This document shows, piece after piece, positions 20,183 through 32,795 of a stretch of 64,000 nt of DNA. This stretch comes from Salvia splendens. Taxonomy: Eukaryota; Streptophyta; Magnoliopsida; Lamiales; Lamiaceae. The stretch lies in contig NC_056033.1 in the NCBI RefSeq assembly GCF_004379255.2, positions 22,498,209 through 22,562,208 of the forward strand, in the 5' to 3' direction. A program made the position numbers and the translations under genes. The first letter of the stretch is position 1. The number at the start of each line of letters is the position of its first letter. The notes beneath the pieces are model-generated. The model was not told the origin of the DNA, ran no database searches, and worked only from the letters and a program-made list of their open reading frames with translations.

Positions 20183-23100
20183 GATTGCTTCTATTCCTTT
20201 CTGCCCAGACAAACCAGAAGATAAGGTAAGGCATGAGGCGACTGAGATGTTTCCTACCCGGTTGTTGTAATCTTGTCCCCCAGACTTCGAGCCTAGTTGG
20301 TATGGTATCGTTGATCCGAAGTGGTGGGGAGGAGCCTTCAAACCACCCATCAAATTCCCTCCACACCTTCGAAGAGTCCACTCCTTGGATGAAGAGGTGT
20401 TGTAGGGTCTCGGTGTGTGGTCTATGGGGGCAGCATTGACACTAGGACGCCAGCTCGGAGTCGACTGGAGCATCGAGTCGACTGGAATACATCTCGGAGT
20501 GCCTGCCTTCCAAATATCTTCTAGTCCTTGGATGATGGGCCTTGTCACCCGGAGTGCTTCCCAGGTTGAGGCTAGCGAAAACTCACCACGCCGGGATAAG
20601 GTCCATCTCGGTACGTCCGGCTCCCCGGAGAGAATCAGGGTGTTGAGGATATCGGTAACAATCTGTTGTGGGAGGCCAGCCTGGTCATGGAGTAACTGCA
20701 ATTTAGGTTCAACCCAAGAACCTTCCGTGATGAACTCCGAGACTGTCGTACCAGGGCTGCCCCTATCGTCAATGCAAAGCCCCCTGAGTGGTTCGTTGCC
20801 CATCCAAATGTCATCCCAAAAATAGATCCTTCCAGCCCCAACAATCCATCTTATGTGCAGGTGCGCATGGCCCCAAGCTCTGGCCAGCCTCTTCCACGTT
20901 GGGCTACTTCTTCCCGAGGTTCTCGTGGTGAGAGGCGATGATGTTGAACAATACTTACACATCATGTAGCGTGCCCATAGAGAATTCTGTTCTCGGAATC
21001 GCCACCACAGTTTAATGTTGAAGGCTCGCAGCACCTCCTTCAACTTATTGATTCCAAGCCCTCCTTCATTGGTGGGGAGGCACATCTGGTCCCAACTAAT
21101 CCAATGGGTTCGTTTCCTTTCATTTGTCGAGCCCCAAAAGAAACGCGCCAACTGTTGGTCAAGGAGCTTAAGGGAGCCGATTGTTGGCTCAATAGCCTGA
21201 AAAATATGGATAGGGATAGCCTCCAGGGTACTCTTGATGAGAGTTAGCCTCCCTCCAAAGGATAGATGTCTATGCGCCCAACCGGAAATCCTTCTTGCAA
21301 CCTTTTCCTGGATAAACATGAACATATCCGTGCGCTTGACTCCTCGATATATGGGGACTCCCAAGTAGAGGAAGGGGAAAGTCCCCCGAGCAAAGCCACC
21401 TTCAGATTGGATTGCATGTGCCCATTGTTCATGAACTTCTGCGATGTAAAAGTTGCTTTTAGCGAGGTTGATCTGTTGCCCGGAGACTCCCTCATACCCA
21501 TTAAGACATGCTCTAAGTTGGCGAAGAGGGGTCTCAGCCGCTTGTGTGAAGATAATGATATCATTTGCGTATGCTAAGTGGCTTATTTCCATACTTCGCC
21601 TTGAGGCTTTAAATGTCATCTCCCTCCGTCCGAGAATTAGCTTGTCAAGGGCCCTCGACAAGTAATCCGCCGCCATTACAAACAAGGCAGGTGAGATGGG
21701 GTCTCCTTGTCGTAAACCTCGGGTTGATCTGAAAAAGCCAGCGGGGGCACCATTAATAAGAACAGAAAACCAACAGGAACCAATGCACCTTTCAATAAGG
21801 CTGATCCATGGCTCCGGGAAACCCATGCGTCGGAGTACTTTTGTAAGGAAGCCCCACTGGACCCTGTCATAGGCCTTGGCCATGTCAATCTTGATCGCCA
21901 CGTTTGGGGCCGGGGAGCACCTATCAATTTCATGGAACATTTCTTGGGCTAGGAGAACATTGTCGTTCAGGAGCCGACCCTTCACAAAACCAGATTGGTT
22001 GGTAGTTATGACCTGCGGCAAGAAAGGTGCGAGTCTGGCCGTTAGGACTTTGGTAATGATCTTATTAAGGACATTTCATAGGCTAATAGGGCGGGTAATC
22101 AGCCCATGTCTCGGGCGACGCCTTCTTTGGAATAAGAACTATGTTTGTGGCCGTGACACTTCGGGGGAGGTAAGCCCCTTTGAAAAACTGAGAGATCGCT
22201 TCACAACGTCCCTTCCAACAATCGACCAACATGCTTGATAAAATGTGGCCGAGAATCCATCCGGTCCAGGTGCACTATCCCCGAATATCTCAAAAACTGC
22301 TCTCTTCACCTCGCCCGAATCCGGGGCCTTATGAAGGTTCGTAAGGTCGTCCAAAGGCGGTATTTGGTGGATCAAGTCTAGGTCCGGCTCCTCGAGCGCT
22401 GCTGGAATGTTCGGAGCGAGAAGCCCCTGGAAAAACTCAACTGCCGAATTGCGAATCTCAGCATCATCCGAAATCTCCCGGCCATTTGTCCGAATGGAGT
22501 GGATTCACAACCTGACCCTCTTCTGTTTCACCCAGCTTTGATAAAATCTGGAATTCCTGTCTCCCTCTGCAAGCCACCTCAAGGCCGTCTTTTGTCGCCA
22601 AAAATCCTCCTCCATCAAGTAAGAGGATGTATTCGGCGATGTTCTTGTTTATCTGGGTCCTGTTCCAGAGCGTGCGGTCAGCTTCGAAATTTGCTTGGGC
22701 CTTTGCTATCTCTTCTTCCATCCTCGTGGGATTAGCATGTATGTTCCCAAAGACTCTTTGTTCCATGTCTTTAAGACTTTTTTGCTTCGTATAAACTTGA
22801 TTTGGAGATTTAGGAGCCCGGCCGCCCCGGTGGGTTGCTCCCAACAGTCTTGGACTATCTCCATAAAGCTTTCATGTCGGATCCACATGTTATGGAAGCG
22901 GAATCCACTTCCCCCGGTGTTAGGTCTCGTCATCTTGCACCGTGCGAGGATCGGGCCATGATCCGATGATACTCTCAGCAAGTTGGTCACCCTCGAAGCC
23001 TGAAAAATCTTGGGAGGGCTCACAAACATCCTTTCCAGCCTTTCGAACAGCCCCTTTTTGGCCCACGTGTACTCCGCTCCATCGTAGCCCGGGTCAAGGA

Positions 23101-23736
23101 GGCGGCAATCTTCAATAGTTTCCGCAAAATCAATCATCTCGCCCTGCCTATTGGTATCACTCCCAACCTGATCAGCATGTGAGAGAATCGAGTTGAAGTC
23201 CCCTCCAATTAACCATGGCATTCCATCCACTAGGTTCGAGATGTCCCTCATTTTGTCCCATAATGGGTATCGTTCCAATCTTGAGCACTTTGCATAGACG
23301 GCCGAGACAAAGATGGGGCAAGTCATGCGTTGGGAAGTTAACTTTCCATGTAGAATCTGATCTCCATCTTCTTCAATATCAAAATGAGCCCCTTCTTTGG
23401 TGAAGATCCAAACCTTGCCGTTTGTGTTAGCGCCTTTGAACTTTTGTCCGAGCGCCTTAGAGTATCGGTCCGGATTGGGGGTTGTGAGTGGCTCCATTAT
23501 TGCAAGAAACATAACATTGTGACATTTAATTAATCTCTTTAAAGAACTAGGAGAAAGTGAAGAGAGAGAAGCTACTCCTTCTCTCTAAAAACCCCACCTT
23601 TTTGTCTCACCGGAATTCGCCCCGCCACCCACCATCTTCTCCCTCCACCCACTCTCCCCCGCCACCCGCCTCTCTTTTCCCTTCACAACCTCTGCCGGTC
23701 CTAGGAGCCCCATCTTGAGTCCGCCCTCGCTCGGCG

Positions 23737-26385
23737 ATGTCGGATTCGCCGCCGAGGAGTCCACCCGACCCCGAGGAGGCTCGAACAATCTCGGATCACC
23801 AAATGGTTTTTAATTCCTCTGGGAAGAGCTCGCCAACAAAACCAGCCATGCTAATGAAGGTAAAAGCCCTGAAAGCCAAGCTCAAGCTTCGGAAGAGTAC
23901 CCCGGCTCCTCCTTTGAAAGGTCATGGACGTAAACGCCTTGATATCTCCCCTCTCCAGGAGGACAAGCCCCTTCGCAAAAAGCTCTCATTCGGAGGGGAA
24001 GATAGCCCCACCACCGGAAGCTTCACTCATGTTGAAGAGGAGAATCCGGCGTTGGAAGCTTCCGGCTCACTACACATCTTGGAGGACGACGAAATGAGCC
24101 ATAATGTACCCGCCGGCGCCAACTCCGTCGCCGTAATCCCGATCACCGACCATGTGACCGGCGACGACACCGGATCCGTTGGTGAAGAGAAGGACACCAC
24201 CCTACACAAGGATCGAGCGTTGGTTGTTGGCCCTAACATGGGACAAGTGTCCTTGGAGAGTGTGGGAGTCAACCTTCCTAAAATGGTAGAAACAACAAGT
24301 CCACTTTTTGAAAGTTCCTTGGCGCCATTCCACCCCGGATATTCACGTGATGCCCTAGCCGTTACACCCCCAATGCATCCAAAATTGAACCCCATTTTGC
24401 AGCTAGCATCCCTGGAGTCGGCCGAGATGCTTGATACTATGGCGGCGCAACCTTTACTCACGGCAAACATCTGTTGGACGAACAACCAAAGGACAACCAC
24501 CTCCTTCAACTTCCTTGGACGACCGATGCACCAACAACACCTCCTATGGTTGACAATGGCCCATCCTTAGCCGACTTCCCCCCTCTTGAGCGTGGTCGCA
24601 CTCGGAAAATTCAAGAATCCTTTGAGAATGCTCCGGTGTGCTCTAACCCGAGAGCAAGGGCCCAAACCAGCCGTAACGAGCAAGGTGCTGTGCCTACGAA
24701 CCCGCCATTGCTGATCGCTTCTAACCATGCTAAGGACGGTGAGGGTGGGCCGCGAGACGTTGATGTGCCGATGGCCGAGGCAAGCTCGGACCCGAGGGAC
24801 AAAGGGCGCTGGAGGGCTGAGTCATCCGCCACGATTACCGGGGATAAACAAGAGGACTCGCCTAGCAACGCTTGGCCCGGCGGGACCGGAGCCGCTGAGG
24901 GGCACACAACCAACCCAAGGTCCATGGCGGATATGGTTCGGGAAGGTCCGAGCTCCGAGGGTCACCAAGCCTTTGTCCCGGAAAATATTCTAAATATTGG
25001 CTATGCTACCACATCAAATGGGCTCCCGGTGATTTATTTCTCATCATCGGAGACACAAAAATTGGCAACGAGTCTCGGCCATGCTATCGTCGGTAAGTTC
25101 TCCCATTCTATTCCGGCTTCGCACCAAATACAAAAAGCACTTGATAACATCAAATTTAGTCGAGGCTTTACATGGAAGTATATTAATGCAAAACATGTTC
25201 TTGTTCAATTTGAGGATATTGCGGACTATGCTAGGCTGCTTGGTGGCCCCAAGGGGACCCCGGTGTGGTATGTTGATCGACATCCTATGCGAGTCTTCAA
25301 ATGGGCGCCGGACTTTGATGCATATTGTGAATCCCCGATAGCGGCAATTTGGTGTAACCTAATTGGCCTCCCCATCCACCTGTTTGACCAATCAGCCCTT
25401 TTTGCCATCGGAAAACTCCTTGGGACCCCTATCCAAGTGGATCGAGCTACAGCCAACAAGACACGACTATCCTTTGCCCGAATTTGCATCGAGATCGACA
25501 TAACGAAGCCACCACCCGAGGAGATCATCCTTGACATTTGTGGGCGTGAAATCGTGCAACAAGTGAGGTGGGATAAGATCCCGGCATATTGTAGTGAGTG
25601 TAGACATGTGGGGCATAAAAGTGAGGCTTGTTATGCGGCGGGTAAAGTGGTCCGTCCCCCGAAGAGGAACTACAATATTACCACGCCGAGACAGCCACAC
25701 CAAGGGGCCCAAGGCTCGAAGGGGGGATATGACCAACCGAAGGAAAACTTGAACAGCAAGGAGGGGAAACAACATTGGAGACCCAAAGAAACGGAAGCTC
25801 AACCGATCATAACAACAAGCAATAGAGATAATAATGATGGAGTTTGGCAAGGACCGGATGTCATGGGCGCTTTGCATGAGGATGGCCCCGTGGATTTGGC
25901 CCTCCGAGCCGACGAGGGTGACAAGGGCTGGAGTGTAACCCATTCGCATTGTAGGGGCTTGCCTTTCACACCCTTTCTCCATGGGAAAGGCCGAGGGAAC
26001 AAGGCGAAAGGAGATACACGTAACCACCGGGTCACACCCTCATCCAGAGTTGGAGGACGGCGCGACGAAGACTCAGCCTCGGGTGATCTAGTGAGGCCGA
26101 AAGGCTCGTCCAAACCTTTCGATCTAAAAAGGTCCGAAGCACAAGAGGTGAAGAACCACATGAGCACCAATCGATATTTCTCCCTAATGGCGCGGGAGAA
26201 TTTCGTGGATAATGACTTGGAAGACACGGATGAAGGGGAGGAGAACATTCCTCTCAAGGATGACGAAGGTGGAGACACTCCCATGCTTATGGAGGTGAAG
26301 ACATGCCAAGAGAGGAATGACCTTCAAATCATCGAATTTCAAGGGGTCCTTCACACCCTCCGGGTACGGACTCCTTTTGTTAATC
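23737..26385 (+). pseudogene. LINE F ORF1 (DUF4283 + CCHC), frameshifted
   Basis: ATG at 23737. Order: N-terminal KSTPAPPLKGHGRKR and DISPLQEDKPLRKK blocks, SLADFPPLERGRTRKI (about 24570), a single SMADMV motif (24923), the DUF4283-type domain (about 24985-25560), knuckle CSECRHVGHKSEAC (about 25590-25635), and C-terminal MSTNRYFSLMAREN (about 26160). Frame breaks occur near 24470 (about one base, splitting 23737-24570 from 24474 onward) and again before the 3' end, because the frame misses its expected TGTTAA stop and reads past the ORF2 ATG. It lacks the EKIHTE repeats of LINEs A, B and D. Confidence 0.85.
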
Positions 26386-26602
26386 ATGTCAATACATCTT
26401 CTGGTTTGGAACGTTAGGGGGATCGCGAACGCGTCAACCCAAAACGTCCTAAAAAGACTAATTAAAACTCATAATATTTGCTTTCTTTCAATAATGGAGC
26501 CTCTTACAACCCCTAACCAGGACAAATTCTCAAAAAAATTGGGGCTGATCTACAAGGGGTCAAATATCAACGGGAAGATTTGGATTTTTGTAGAGGAAGG
26601 TG
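26386..26602 (+). pseudogene. LINE F ORF2, first ~72 codons
   Basis: ATG at 26386 follows TAA by two bases (TAATCATG). It encodes the endonuclease start: WNVRGIANASTQNVLKRLI, SIMEPLTTP, KIWIFVEEG. The frame is then lost where the inverted LINE G segment begins. Only the first active-site glutamate motif remains, so there is no function. Confidence 0.82.
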
Positions 26603-28456
26603 TCTCGGTGTTACCTTATTGTAATTCCTCTTCGGGGGTCGCTCAACCTTGCCCGTCGCATAGCAAGCCTCACTTTTATGCCCAACATGCCTACATTCCA
26701 TGCAATAGGCCGGAATCTTGTCCCATCTTACTTGTTGCACCGTCCCACGTCCACAAATGTCTTGAATAATTTCCTCGGGGGTGGCTATGTGATATCAATC
26801 TCAATGCAAAGGCGTGCAAACGAGAGTCTTGACTTGTTGGCCGTGGCGCGATCCACTTGTATCGGGGTACCAAGGAGTTTGCCGATGGCAAAAAGAGCGG
26901 CATGGTAGAATAGATGGATTGGGAGGCCAATGAGATTGCACCAAATTGCCGCGATCGAGGACTCACAATATGCGTCAAATTCCGGGGACCATTTGAAAAC
27001 TCTCATGGGATAGCGATCAATAAACCACACCGGAGTACCTTTTGGTCCGCTAAGCAATCGTGCATAGTCCGTCATATCCTCAAATTGAACAAGAATATGC
27101 TTAGCATTAATGTATTTCCATGAAAAACCGCGATTGAATTTGATATTATCTAAGGCCTTTTGTATTTGATGTGAAGCGGGAATGGAGTGAGAGAACTTAC
27201 CAACAATGGCGTGCCCAAGGCTCGTGGCAAGCTTTTGGATTTCCGATCCGGAGAAGTTAATTGCCGGGATACCATTTGACGTGGTTGCAAAGCTAATATT
27301 TTGAATCTTCTCCGGCTCAAAAACTTTCGGCCCTTCGGGTTTTGATGACTCCCAGATCATATCCGCCATAGTCTTTGGTGCGCTTGTAGATCTCCCGGCA
27401 TCCGCATTTCCTTCGGGCCGGGAGTTCCCCAACGGGGTCTTGTTCCGTACCGCCCATGCATTGTCGATTTTTTCGGAGCCAGCCTCTACTTGGGGCCCAT
27501 GGTGCTCGGCCAAAACGATCGGCGAGGTGTCAACATCAGCATCCTCGTGTCCACATTCGGGGGTTGGTAAAAAGCTGCCGAGGAGGCCTTGTTATGGGCC
27601 GAGGTGCTCGCTGTGTCTCGAGGTGTGCTTGGGTGCGGGCTTTGGAGCGGCCGACCACCTTCAAACACATCTCGAATTTTGCGGGTCCGCCCTCGTTCGA
27701 GGGGCGGGAAGTCCTCCAACGAAGGAACATTAGCAACCAAGGAGGGTTCCGGGGCAGATCCGGACACCCATGGAAGAGGGGGTTTCGGTTCGTCATTCAC
27801 GAAGAGGTCCACCGGCCGGTTGTCAACGAGTAAGGGCTGCGCCGTCATGGAGTCTAGCATCTCCGGCGTGTCAAGAGACACAAGCTGCAAGATGGAGTCT
27901 CTTTTTGGCTGCACATGGGCTACAACGGCTAGGTCTTCACGTGATGGCTCGGTTTGGAAAGCCACCAAACGACTTTCGGAAAGTGGTTTTGGTGTTGTGT
28001 CCATTTCGGGCAATTTGACTTTCACATCCACCAAGGATAATTGTACCTCATTTGGACTATTCACCATGCGCCTTGGGACGGAGGAAGTGTGACCATGTCG
28101 TCTCCGATAATCTCCTCGACGCTGTCGGGGTCATGAGTGGGGGACAGCACCGCCGCGGCTGCCCCATCTCTGATGGGTGTTCCGTCGACCAAAGGATCTT
28201 CCTCGCCAAGGTTTGTGGGCCCGGATGGAGCCTTAACCGCAACCAAATTGAGCTCCTCAATCAGATTTTTCTTATGGATGAATTTTGTGGTTACTCCTTT
28301 CATGGTCGGCCTTGGAGTGGATCTACGAAACTTCAAGCGTTCTCCAACACTCCTCTGAGCTTCCTTCTTGAACGTAGTAGCATTTGTGAGGCTTTCTCCG
28401 GCTGAATGGAACACGGCCTCCGGAGGAGAACTCTTGTTTGGATCGGGCTCCTCCAT
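26603..28456 (-). pseudogene. LINE G ORF1 in the inverted segment
   Basis: ATG at 28456 (MEEPDPNKSSPPE). It reads KFRRSTPRPTMKGV, PSLEDFPPLERGRTRKI (about 27700), a single TMADMIWES motif (about 27360), the DUF4283-type domain (about 27310-26780) and a knuckle CMECRHVGHKSEAC (about 26700). It is interrupted by frameshifts near 28065 and 27500 and ends at the 26602 junction, before the C-terminal YYxLM motif. Most similar to LINE F ORF1 but clearly a separate copy. Confidence 0.82.
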
Positions 28457-28643
28457 TGGGAAAGTGTGTTGCGGGCTTCAAGAATCCCTTCCGATGGGGA
28501 GGCCGTCGGTGACCATTTGGTGATATCCGGCTCCCCCTAGAATGGTCGAGGGAGTACCGAAGGTACCGTACGACGGGGGTGGCTGCCGGTGACCGTCTAG
28601 CGCAAGCGAATCTTAGAGAGGGAAATTAGATAGAGGCGAGAGC

Positions 28644-28660
28644 GTGTTCTGAGGTTAGTC
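28644..28660. repeat. SINE target-site duplication (left copy)
   Basis: GTGTTCTGAGGTTAGTC here is repeated exactly at 28844-28860, flanking the SINE. Confidence 0.95.
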
Positions 28661-28843
28661 TTTTTTTTTTTTTTTTTTAAATTAACTTCATATATTTATA
28701 TCATATATATGAAGGAGGAAATTACAAATCAACTCCTATAACAAGGAGGAAAGACAAATTACGCCACCCAGGGTTCGAACTCGAGACCTCCAGGATGGAC
28801 GCGGTATCCAGCACCCTTTACCGCTAGGCCAAGGGGCTTGGAT
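28661..28843 (-). mobile_element. tRNA-derived SINE (183 bp)
   Basis: Reading on the minus strand: tRNA-like head starting ATCCAAGCCCCTTGG, A box TGGCCTAGCGG (28831-28821), B box AGTTCGAACCC (28781-28771), a non-tRNA body, and an 18-A tail (T run at 28661-28678). It is flanked by a perfect 17-bp duplication. It encodes no protein and would depend on LINE machinery. I cannot assign it to a named family. Confidence 0.93.
28771..28831 (-). promoter_or_regulatory. SINE internal RNA polymerase III promoter (A and B boxes)
   Basis: A box at 28821-28831 and B box at 28771-28781 both fit tRNA-type consensus, and the ~40-base spacing fits type 2 pol III promoters. Confidence 0.85.
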
Positions 28844-28860
28844 GTGTTCTGAGGTTAGTC

Positions 28861-30937
28861 ACTTGGCCTATGCTGATGATATTGTTATATTTACGCAAGC
28901 GGCGATAGAACCTATCCGATGGGTCAGATCTTGCTTGGATGAGTATACGGCGGTCTCAGAGCAGAAGGTTAACCTCTTGAAGAGTAATTTTTTCATCACG
29001 GAGAATAATGGTGATTGGGCTGGCACGGTGGAAACGGAGGGTGGCTTCACTAGAGGTACATTCCCCTTCCTTTACCTCGGAGTCCCTATTTACAAGGGTT
29101 CCAAACGGACCGACATGTTCCTCTTCCTCCGAGAGAAAATTTCCAGAAGAATCTCAGGGTGGGCACATAGACATTTGTCCTTCGGGGGTAGGCTGACGTT
29201 GATTAAAAGTACCCTTGAGGCCATTCCAATACACGTGTTCCAAGTGATCGAACCGACAAAAGGGGCCCTATAGCTCTTGGAACCGCAAATTGCAAGATTC
29301 TTCTGGGACCAGGTTTGCCTACCCACCACGGAAGGAGGTCTCGGACTAAGAAGGTTCAAGGATGTGTTGAAAGCCTTTAGTGTCAAATTGTGGTGGCGGT
29401 TTAGAGAGCAATCCTCCCTATGGGCCTCACACATGTACAACAAATATTGTTCCTCGAAATCACCTTTGGCCCGGTTGCCTTCAGGTAGGAGCAGCTCAAC
29501 TTAGCGCAGGCTCGTAGCTGCTTGGCCCCTCACCCATAACATCCGTTGGATCATTTGAGATGGAAGGGTCCTGTTTTGGGACGACACTTGGCTCAGGGAT
29601 AAACCAATTAGAGATCTATGTATTGATACAAGGGGTGACCCCACTGCAAGGGTAGCGGACTTTTGGAGGAACAGACAATGGGATGGGGCTAAGGTTTGCA
29701 CCACTCGTAATCAAACGGGCATGCCACCATCTGTGGCCAAGGAAATCATGAATACCCCTATCCTTCCCGACAGTCCCGAAGTTCAGAGATGGACCTTGAC
29801 ACGATGCGGAAACTTCTCTCTCGGCTCGGCCCGGGACTCTAACCGGGCTCGTCGGCCTTGTATCCCGGCACTTGGCGATATTTGGCATGGTAGCCTCTCA
29901 ACGACTGTTTCGGTCTTCATGTGGAGGCTTATTTCTAACAGAATTCTGGTGGATACAAAGCTCCAATGGAGGAATATTTCTTTGGCCTCAAAATGCCAAT
30001 GCTGTCCCGGGCACCCAGGAATTGAATCCCTACAACACCTCTTCGTGAATGGGCAAGGGGCGACCATGGTTTGGAGACTCTTTGACGAATGGTTTGATGG
30101 CACGAGCCACCCCCTCTTGCCGGGTGACTCCATTCCAACCAGAATCGAAGCTTGGTCTAAAAGAATCAACTGGACCGCAAAGGACCATATGGCTCGGACT
30201 CACCCTTGCTTCGTATTTTGGTTTCTTTGGGCGGATAGGAATAATTGCCGACACAATGTGGTACGCTTCATGTCATTTAACGTGGTAAGGCAAGTCAGGC
30301 TTAACATCCAGAAGTTGGTTAAAGTAGACGGGTACGTGCAAAGCATCTTAAGGATGTTCGATACGATGGGTTGACCCATCCCCCTCCACGACTGAATGCA
30401 CCGAAGCGAAGGGCCGTGGTAGTCAAATGGCACCCTCCGGACGCCCCGTGGGTCAAACTGAATACCATGGGCAGATATAACATGAGTATGAACCGAGCGA
30501 GCGGAGGAGGTATCATCCGAGACCATCTCGGCAATCTGGTCGTGGCGTTCCACACTCCTCTCGACGCTCATACCGAGCTAGAGGCCGAGCTTGAAATCAT
30601 ACACCGAGGAATAGCTCTTGCCATGAGGCGAGGTTCTTTGACGTGGGTTAAAACAAGCTCACAGCAAGCAAAGGCAGTCATTGACTCAAGGGATTGGGGT
30701 CCGGCAGCTAGCCGATACACGATGGTCAAAATTCAATGCCTTGTGAAGGAAGGTAGGTTCAAATTAAGCTATGTTCACCGAGAAGGTAACAAGGTGGCAG
30801 GGTACTAGGCACAGTTGGGAGGAGAGACTTCTCACCTCCAAGAAATGAATGCAGAATCAGCTCCTAGGCTCCTAACTGCCATGGTTCGGTTAGAACGAAT
30901 GGGAGTGCCGAACATCCACCAGGAAGAGGAAGACAAT
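28861..30937 (+). pseudogene. LINE G ORF2 C-terminal part, decayed
   Basis: Begins at the RT motif HLAYADDIVIF, then SFGGRLTLIKSTLEAIP, zinc-linker CQCCPGHPGIESLQHLF (about 29995-30045), and RNase H with VKLNTMGRY near 30455 (the usual NTDGS Asp is Met here) and VHREGNKVAGY near 30775 (the usual Asp is Gly). Stops at about 29271, 29502, 29558 and 30372, one in-frame loss of the GSTNEKKR segment and several frameshifts make it a dead copy, the most degraded LINE in the window. The ORF2 stop is at 30937-30939, shared with the LTR edge of gypsy M. Confidence 0.83.
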
Positions 30938-31707
30938 TGATATGGATTGGGATACGACGAAGGACCCGTTGGATATATTGATCCAAGAACCCCACGTATA
31001 AGGTTTGACAACGGACTCCCTTGATTGATAATCTGGTTTGATCCACTTCCAGAGCTTGGAAAACCTCGACCCGTTGGCTATATGATCAGCCAAGAACCTC
31101 GGTATGATTGAACGCCACAAGAACTTGCTCAAAGTATCTTGATAAGTTCCAAACAAGTGAAAAACTCTACAAAGAGAATTCAACTCACAAGACAAAGTCT
31201 GTTTTCGTATTTGATCAATGGTGTCCTCAAATGACATGCTTACAAGCCTATTTATAGGCTAGAATGGACTCTTGAAAGTCTCACATCATTAGTACAACTT
31301 AAAACACTTAAAATGACTCATAATAAAAGAAAAGTAACTCCTAAACCTTTGGTGTAACTCTAGGATATCTAAAGTCACTTATTTAACATAAAATGTAACT
31401 AAAATAGACCCTTCATTTTGGCTGCTCCAACTTGGACGAAAATGCATCATGTATCATCAATTTGGGCCTCCAAAATATGATATGTAGTGATTCCAAACTT
31501 CAAGTCTTGGGCTGCCCACAAACTTGAATAATATTCACCACTTGGCCCAATGTAGAATGGTCTTGTAATTGGGCTTTTATTTCAACAACTAAAAGCAACA
31601 TGGATTCCTTTATCTTCTTAGCTCTAGCTCTTGTAATTGGCCCACTTGGAATGAATAATGGATCCATCTTCTTGTCCTTGTAGATCAGCTTGGTTGTGTC
31701 TCCATCA
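30938..31707 (-). repeat. Gypsy M 3' LTR, complete (770 bp)
   Basis: Termini TGAT...ATCA. The LTR begins at 31707 directly after the purine tract (on the minus strand) and ends at 30938 at the stop codon of LINE G ORF2. Its TATA box (TATAAATAGG on the minus strand) lies near 31250. Confidence 0.88.
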
Positions 31708-32790
31708 TTCCCTTCTTCTTCAAGAGGATTCATCCTCGTATCTAATTCACCAACATAAGGAGATAAATCAGAAACATTGAAAGTAGCACTTACATTAAAC
31801 TCACCAGGTAAGTTTAGTTTGTAAGCATTATCATTGACTTTTGAAATCACTTGGAATGGTCCATCTCCTCTTGGCTGCAACTTGGACTTTCTTTTCGAAG
31901 GAAATCTCTCCTGGCTCAAAGATGACTAGTTTCCGACCCTTGTTGGCTTGCTTTGCATATTGTTCTGTCCGCTTTTCAATGTTTAGTCTTACCCTTTCAT
32001 GCAATCTTTTCACCATTTCAGCCTTAGCTTTTCCATCAAGACTTGCACGTTCTTCAATAGGTATTGGAATCAAATCTAGTAGACTCAATGGATTAAAACC
32101 ATACACAACTTCAAATGGAGAAAAGTTAGTAGAAGAATGAACACTTCGATTATAAGCAAATTCAGCAAAAGGTAAGCATTCCTCCCAACTTTTCAAGTTC
32201 TTTTTAACTAAAGTTCGTAGTAATTGAGACAAAGTCCTATTAACTACTTCAGTTTGTCCATCTGTTTGTGGATGACAAGTAGTAGAAAACAAGAGTTTAG
32301 TTCCCAACTTATTCCACAACACACGCCAAAAATGACTCACAAATTTAGAATCTCGATCACTCACAATTGATCTAGGAACACCATGCAAACGGACAATTTC
32401 TTTAAAGAACAAATCAGCAATATAAGATGCATCATCAGTTTTGTGACATGGAATAAAATGTGCCATTTTGGAAAACCTATCAACAACCACAAAAACTGAA
32501 TCTCTACCTCTTTTTGTTCTTGGCAAACCAACGGCAAAGTCCATTGAAATATCCTCCCAAGGTGCACTAGGAATTGGTAACGGTTTGTACAAACCATGTG
32601 GGTGTGATTTAGACTTGGCTTGCATGCAAGTTATGCATCTTTTACAAATTCTTTCAACATCCACACGCATTTTAGACCAAAAGAAATGTTCATGCAAAAC
32701 ATCCATTGTCTTATGGACTCCAAAATGCCCCATTAAACCACCACCATGAGCTTCACGTACAACCAATTTATTTAGTGGTAAACGAGACAC
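31500..32790 (-). pseudogene. Gypsy M integrase, joined to a deleted pol
   Basis: Integrase with [21 protein letters not shown] finger, MDFAVG, SDRDSKF and [10 protein letters not shown] core. Two frames: 31831-32790 and 31500-31919. The break falls near 31915, where the [10 protein letters not shown] segment is missing. The N-terminal edge is fused directly to gag-pol spacer sequence at about 32795 (STFVSLL before the junction), so all of RT and RNase H are gone. The C-terminal tail with [13 protein letters not shown] enters the LTR. Confidence 0.83.
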
Positions 32791-32795
32791 AAAAG

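Larger units (their letters stand above)
17956..23543 (-). mobile_element. LINE E, 5'-truncated, split by a retrocopy
   Basis: Minus-strand LINE of the same subfamily as LINE C. It starts about 20 codons into ORF2 (23543) and is cut at 17956 within the RNase H region, so 3' UTR and tail are lost. The Tat-SF1 retrocopy occupies 18327-20182. Confidence 0.88.
17956..23543 (-). pseudogene. LINE E ORF2, interrupted and catalytically damaged
   Basis: Reading leftwards: endonuclease (MEPLTTPNPDRY; GGDFN near 23195), connector, RT (NQSGFVKGR near 21990, DMAKAYDRVQ, QGDPIS near 21700), a motif reading YAND where YADD is expected (near 21560), zinc-linker, and RNase H (NTDGAF near 18100). Frameshifts are visible near 22080-22140, 22460, 22610-22620 and 22990-23010, and in the linker near 20450-20490. 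The change of the first catalytic Asp of YADD to Asn predicts a dead enzyme even without the frame breaks. Confidence 0.87.
23545..26602 (+). mobile_element. LINE F, 5' half
   Basis: Plus-strand LINE starting with a variant of the shared 5' block (AGAGAGAGAAGCTACTCC, about 23560). It has a 5' UTR to 23736, ORF1 and the first ~72 codons of ORF2, and is cut at 26602 by the inverted part of LINE G. It lies head to head with LINE E, about 15 bases apart. Confidence 0.85.
26603..30937 (+). mobile_element. LINE G, twin-primed with inverted 5' segment
   Basis: Two LINE segments in opposite orientation: 26603-28643 (minus, 5' UTR and most of ORF1) and 28644-30937 (plus, ORF2 from the RT YADD motif to the stop). 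The 5' end of the inverted part touches the sense part, which is the geometry of twin priming. About 3 kb of the middle is missing. The 3' UTR and tail were separated by the gypsy M LTR at 30938. A SINE sits just right of the seam. Confidence 0.7.

Noticed and set aside
28771..28843. Possible functional tRNA gene
   Set aside because: Only the A and B boxes and a tRNA-like head are present. The body, the 18-A tail and the 17-bp duplication show a SINE.
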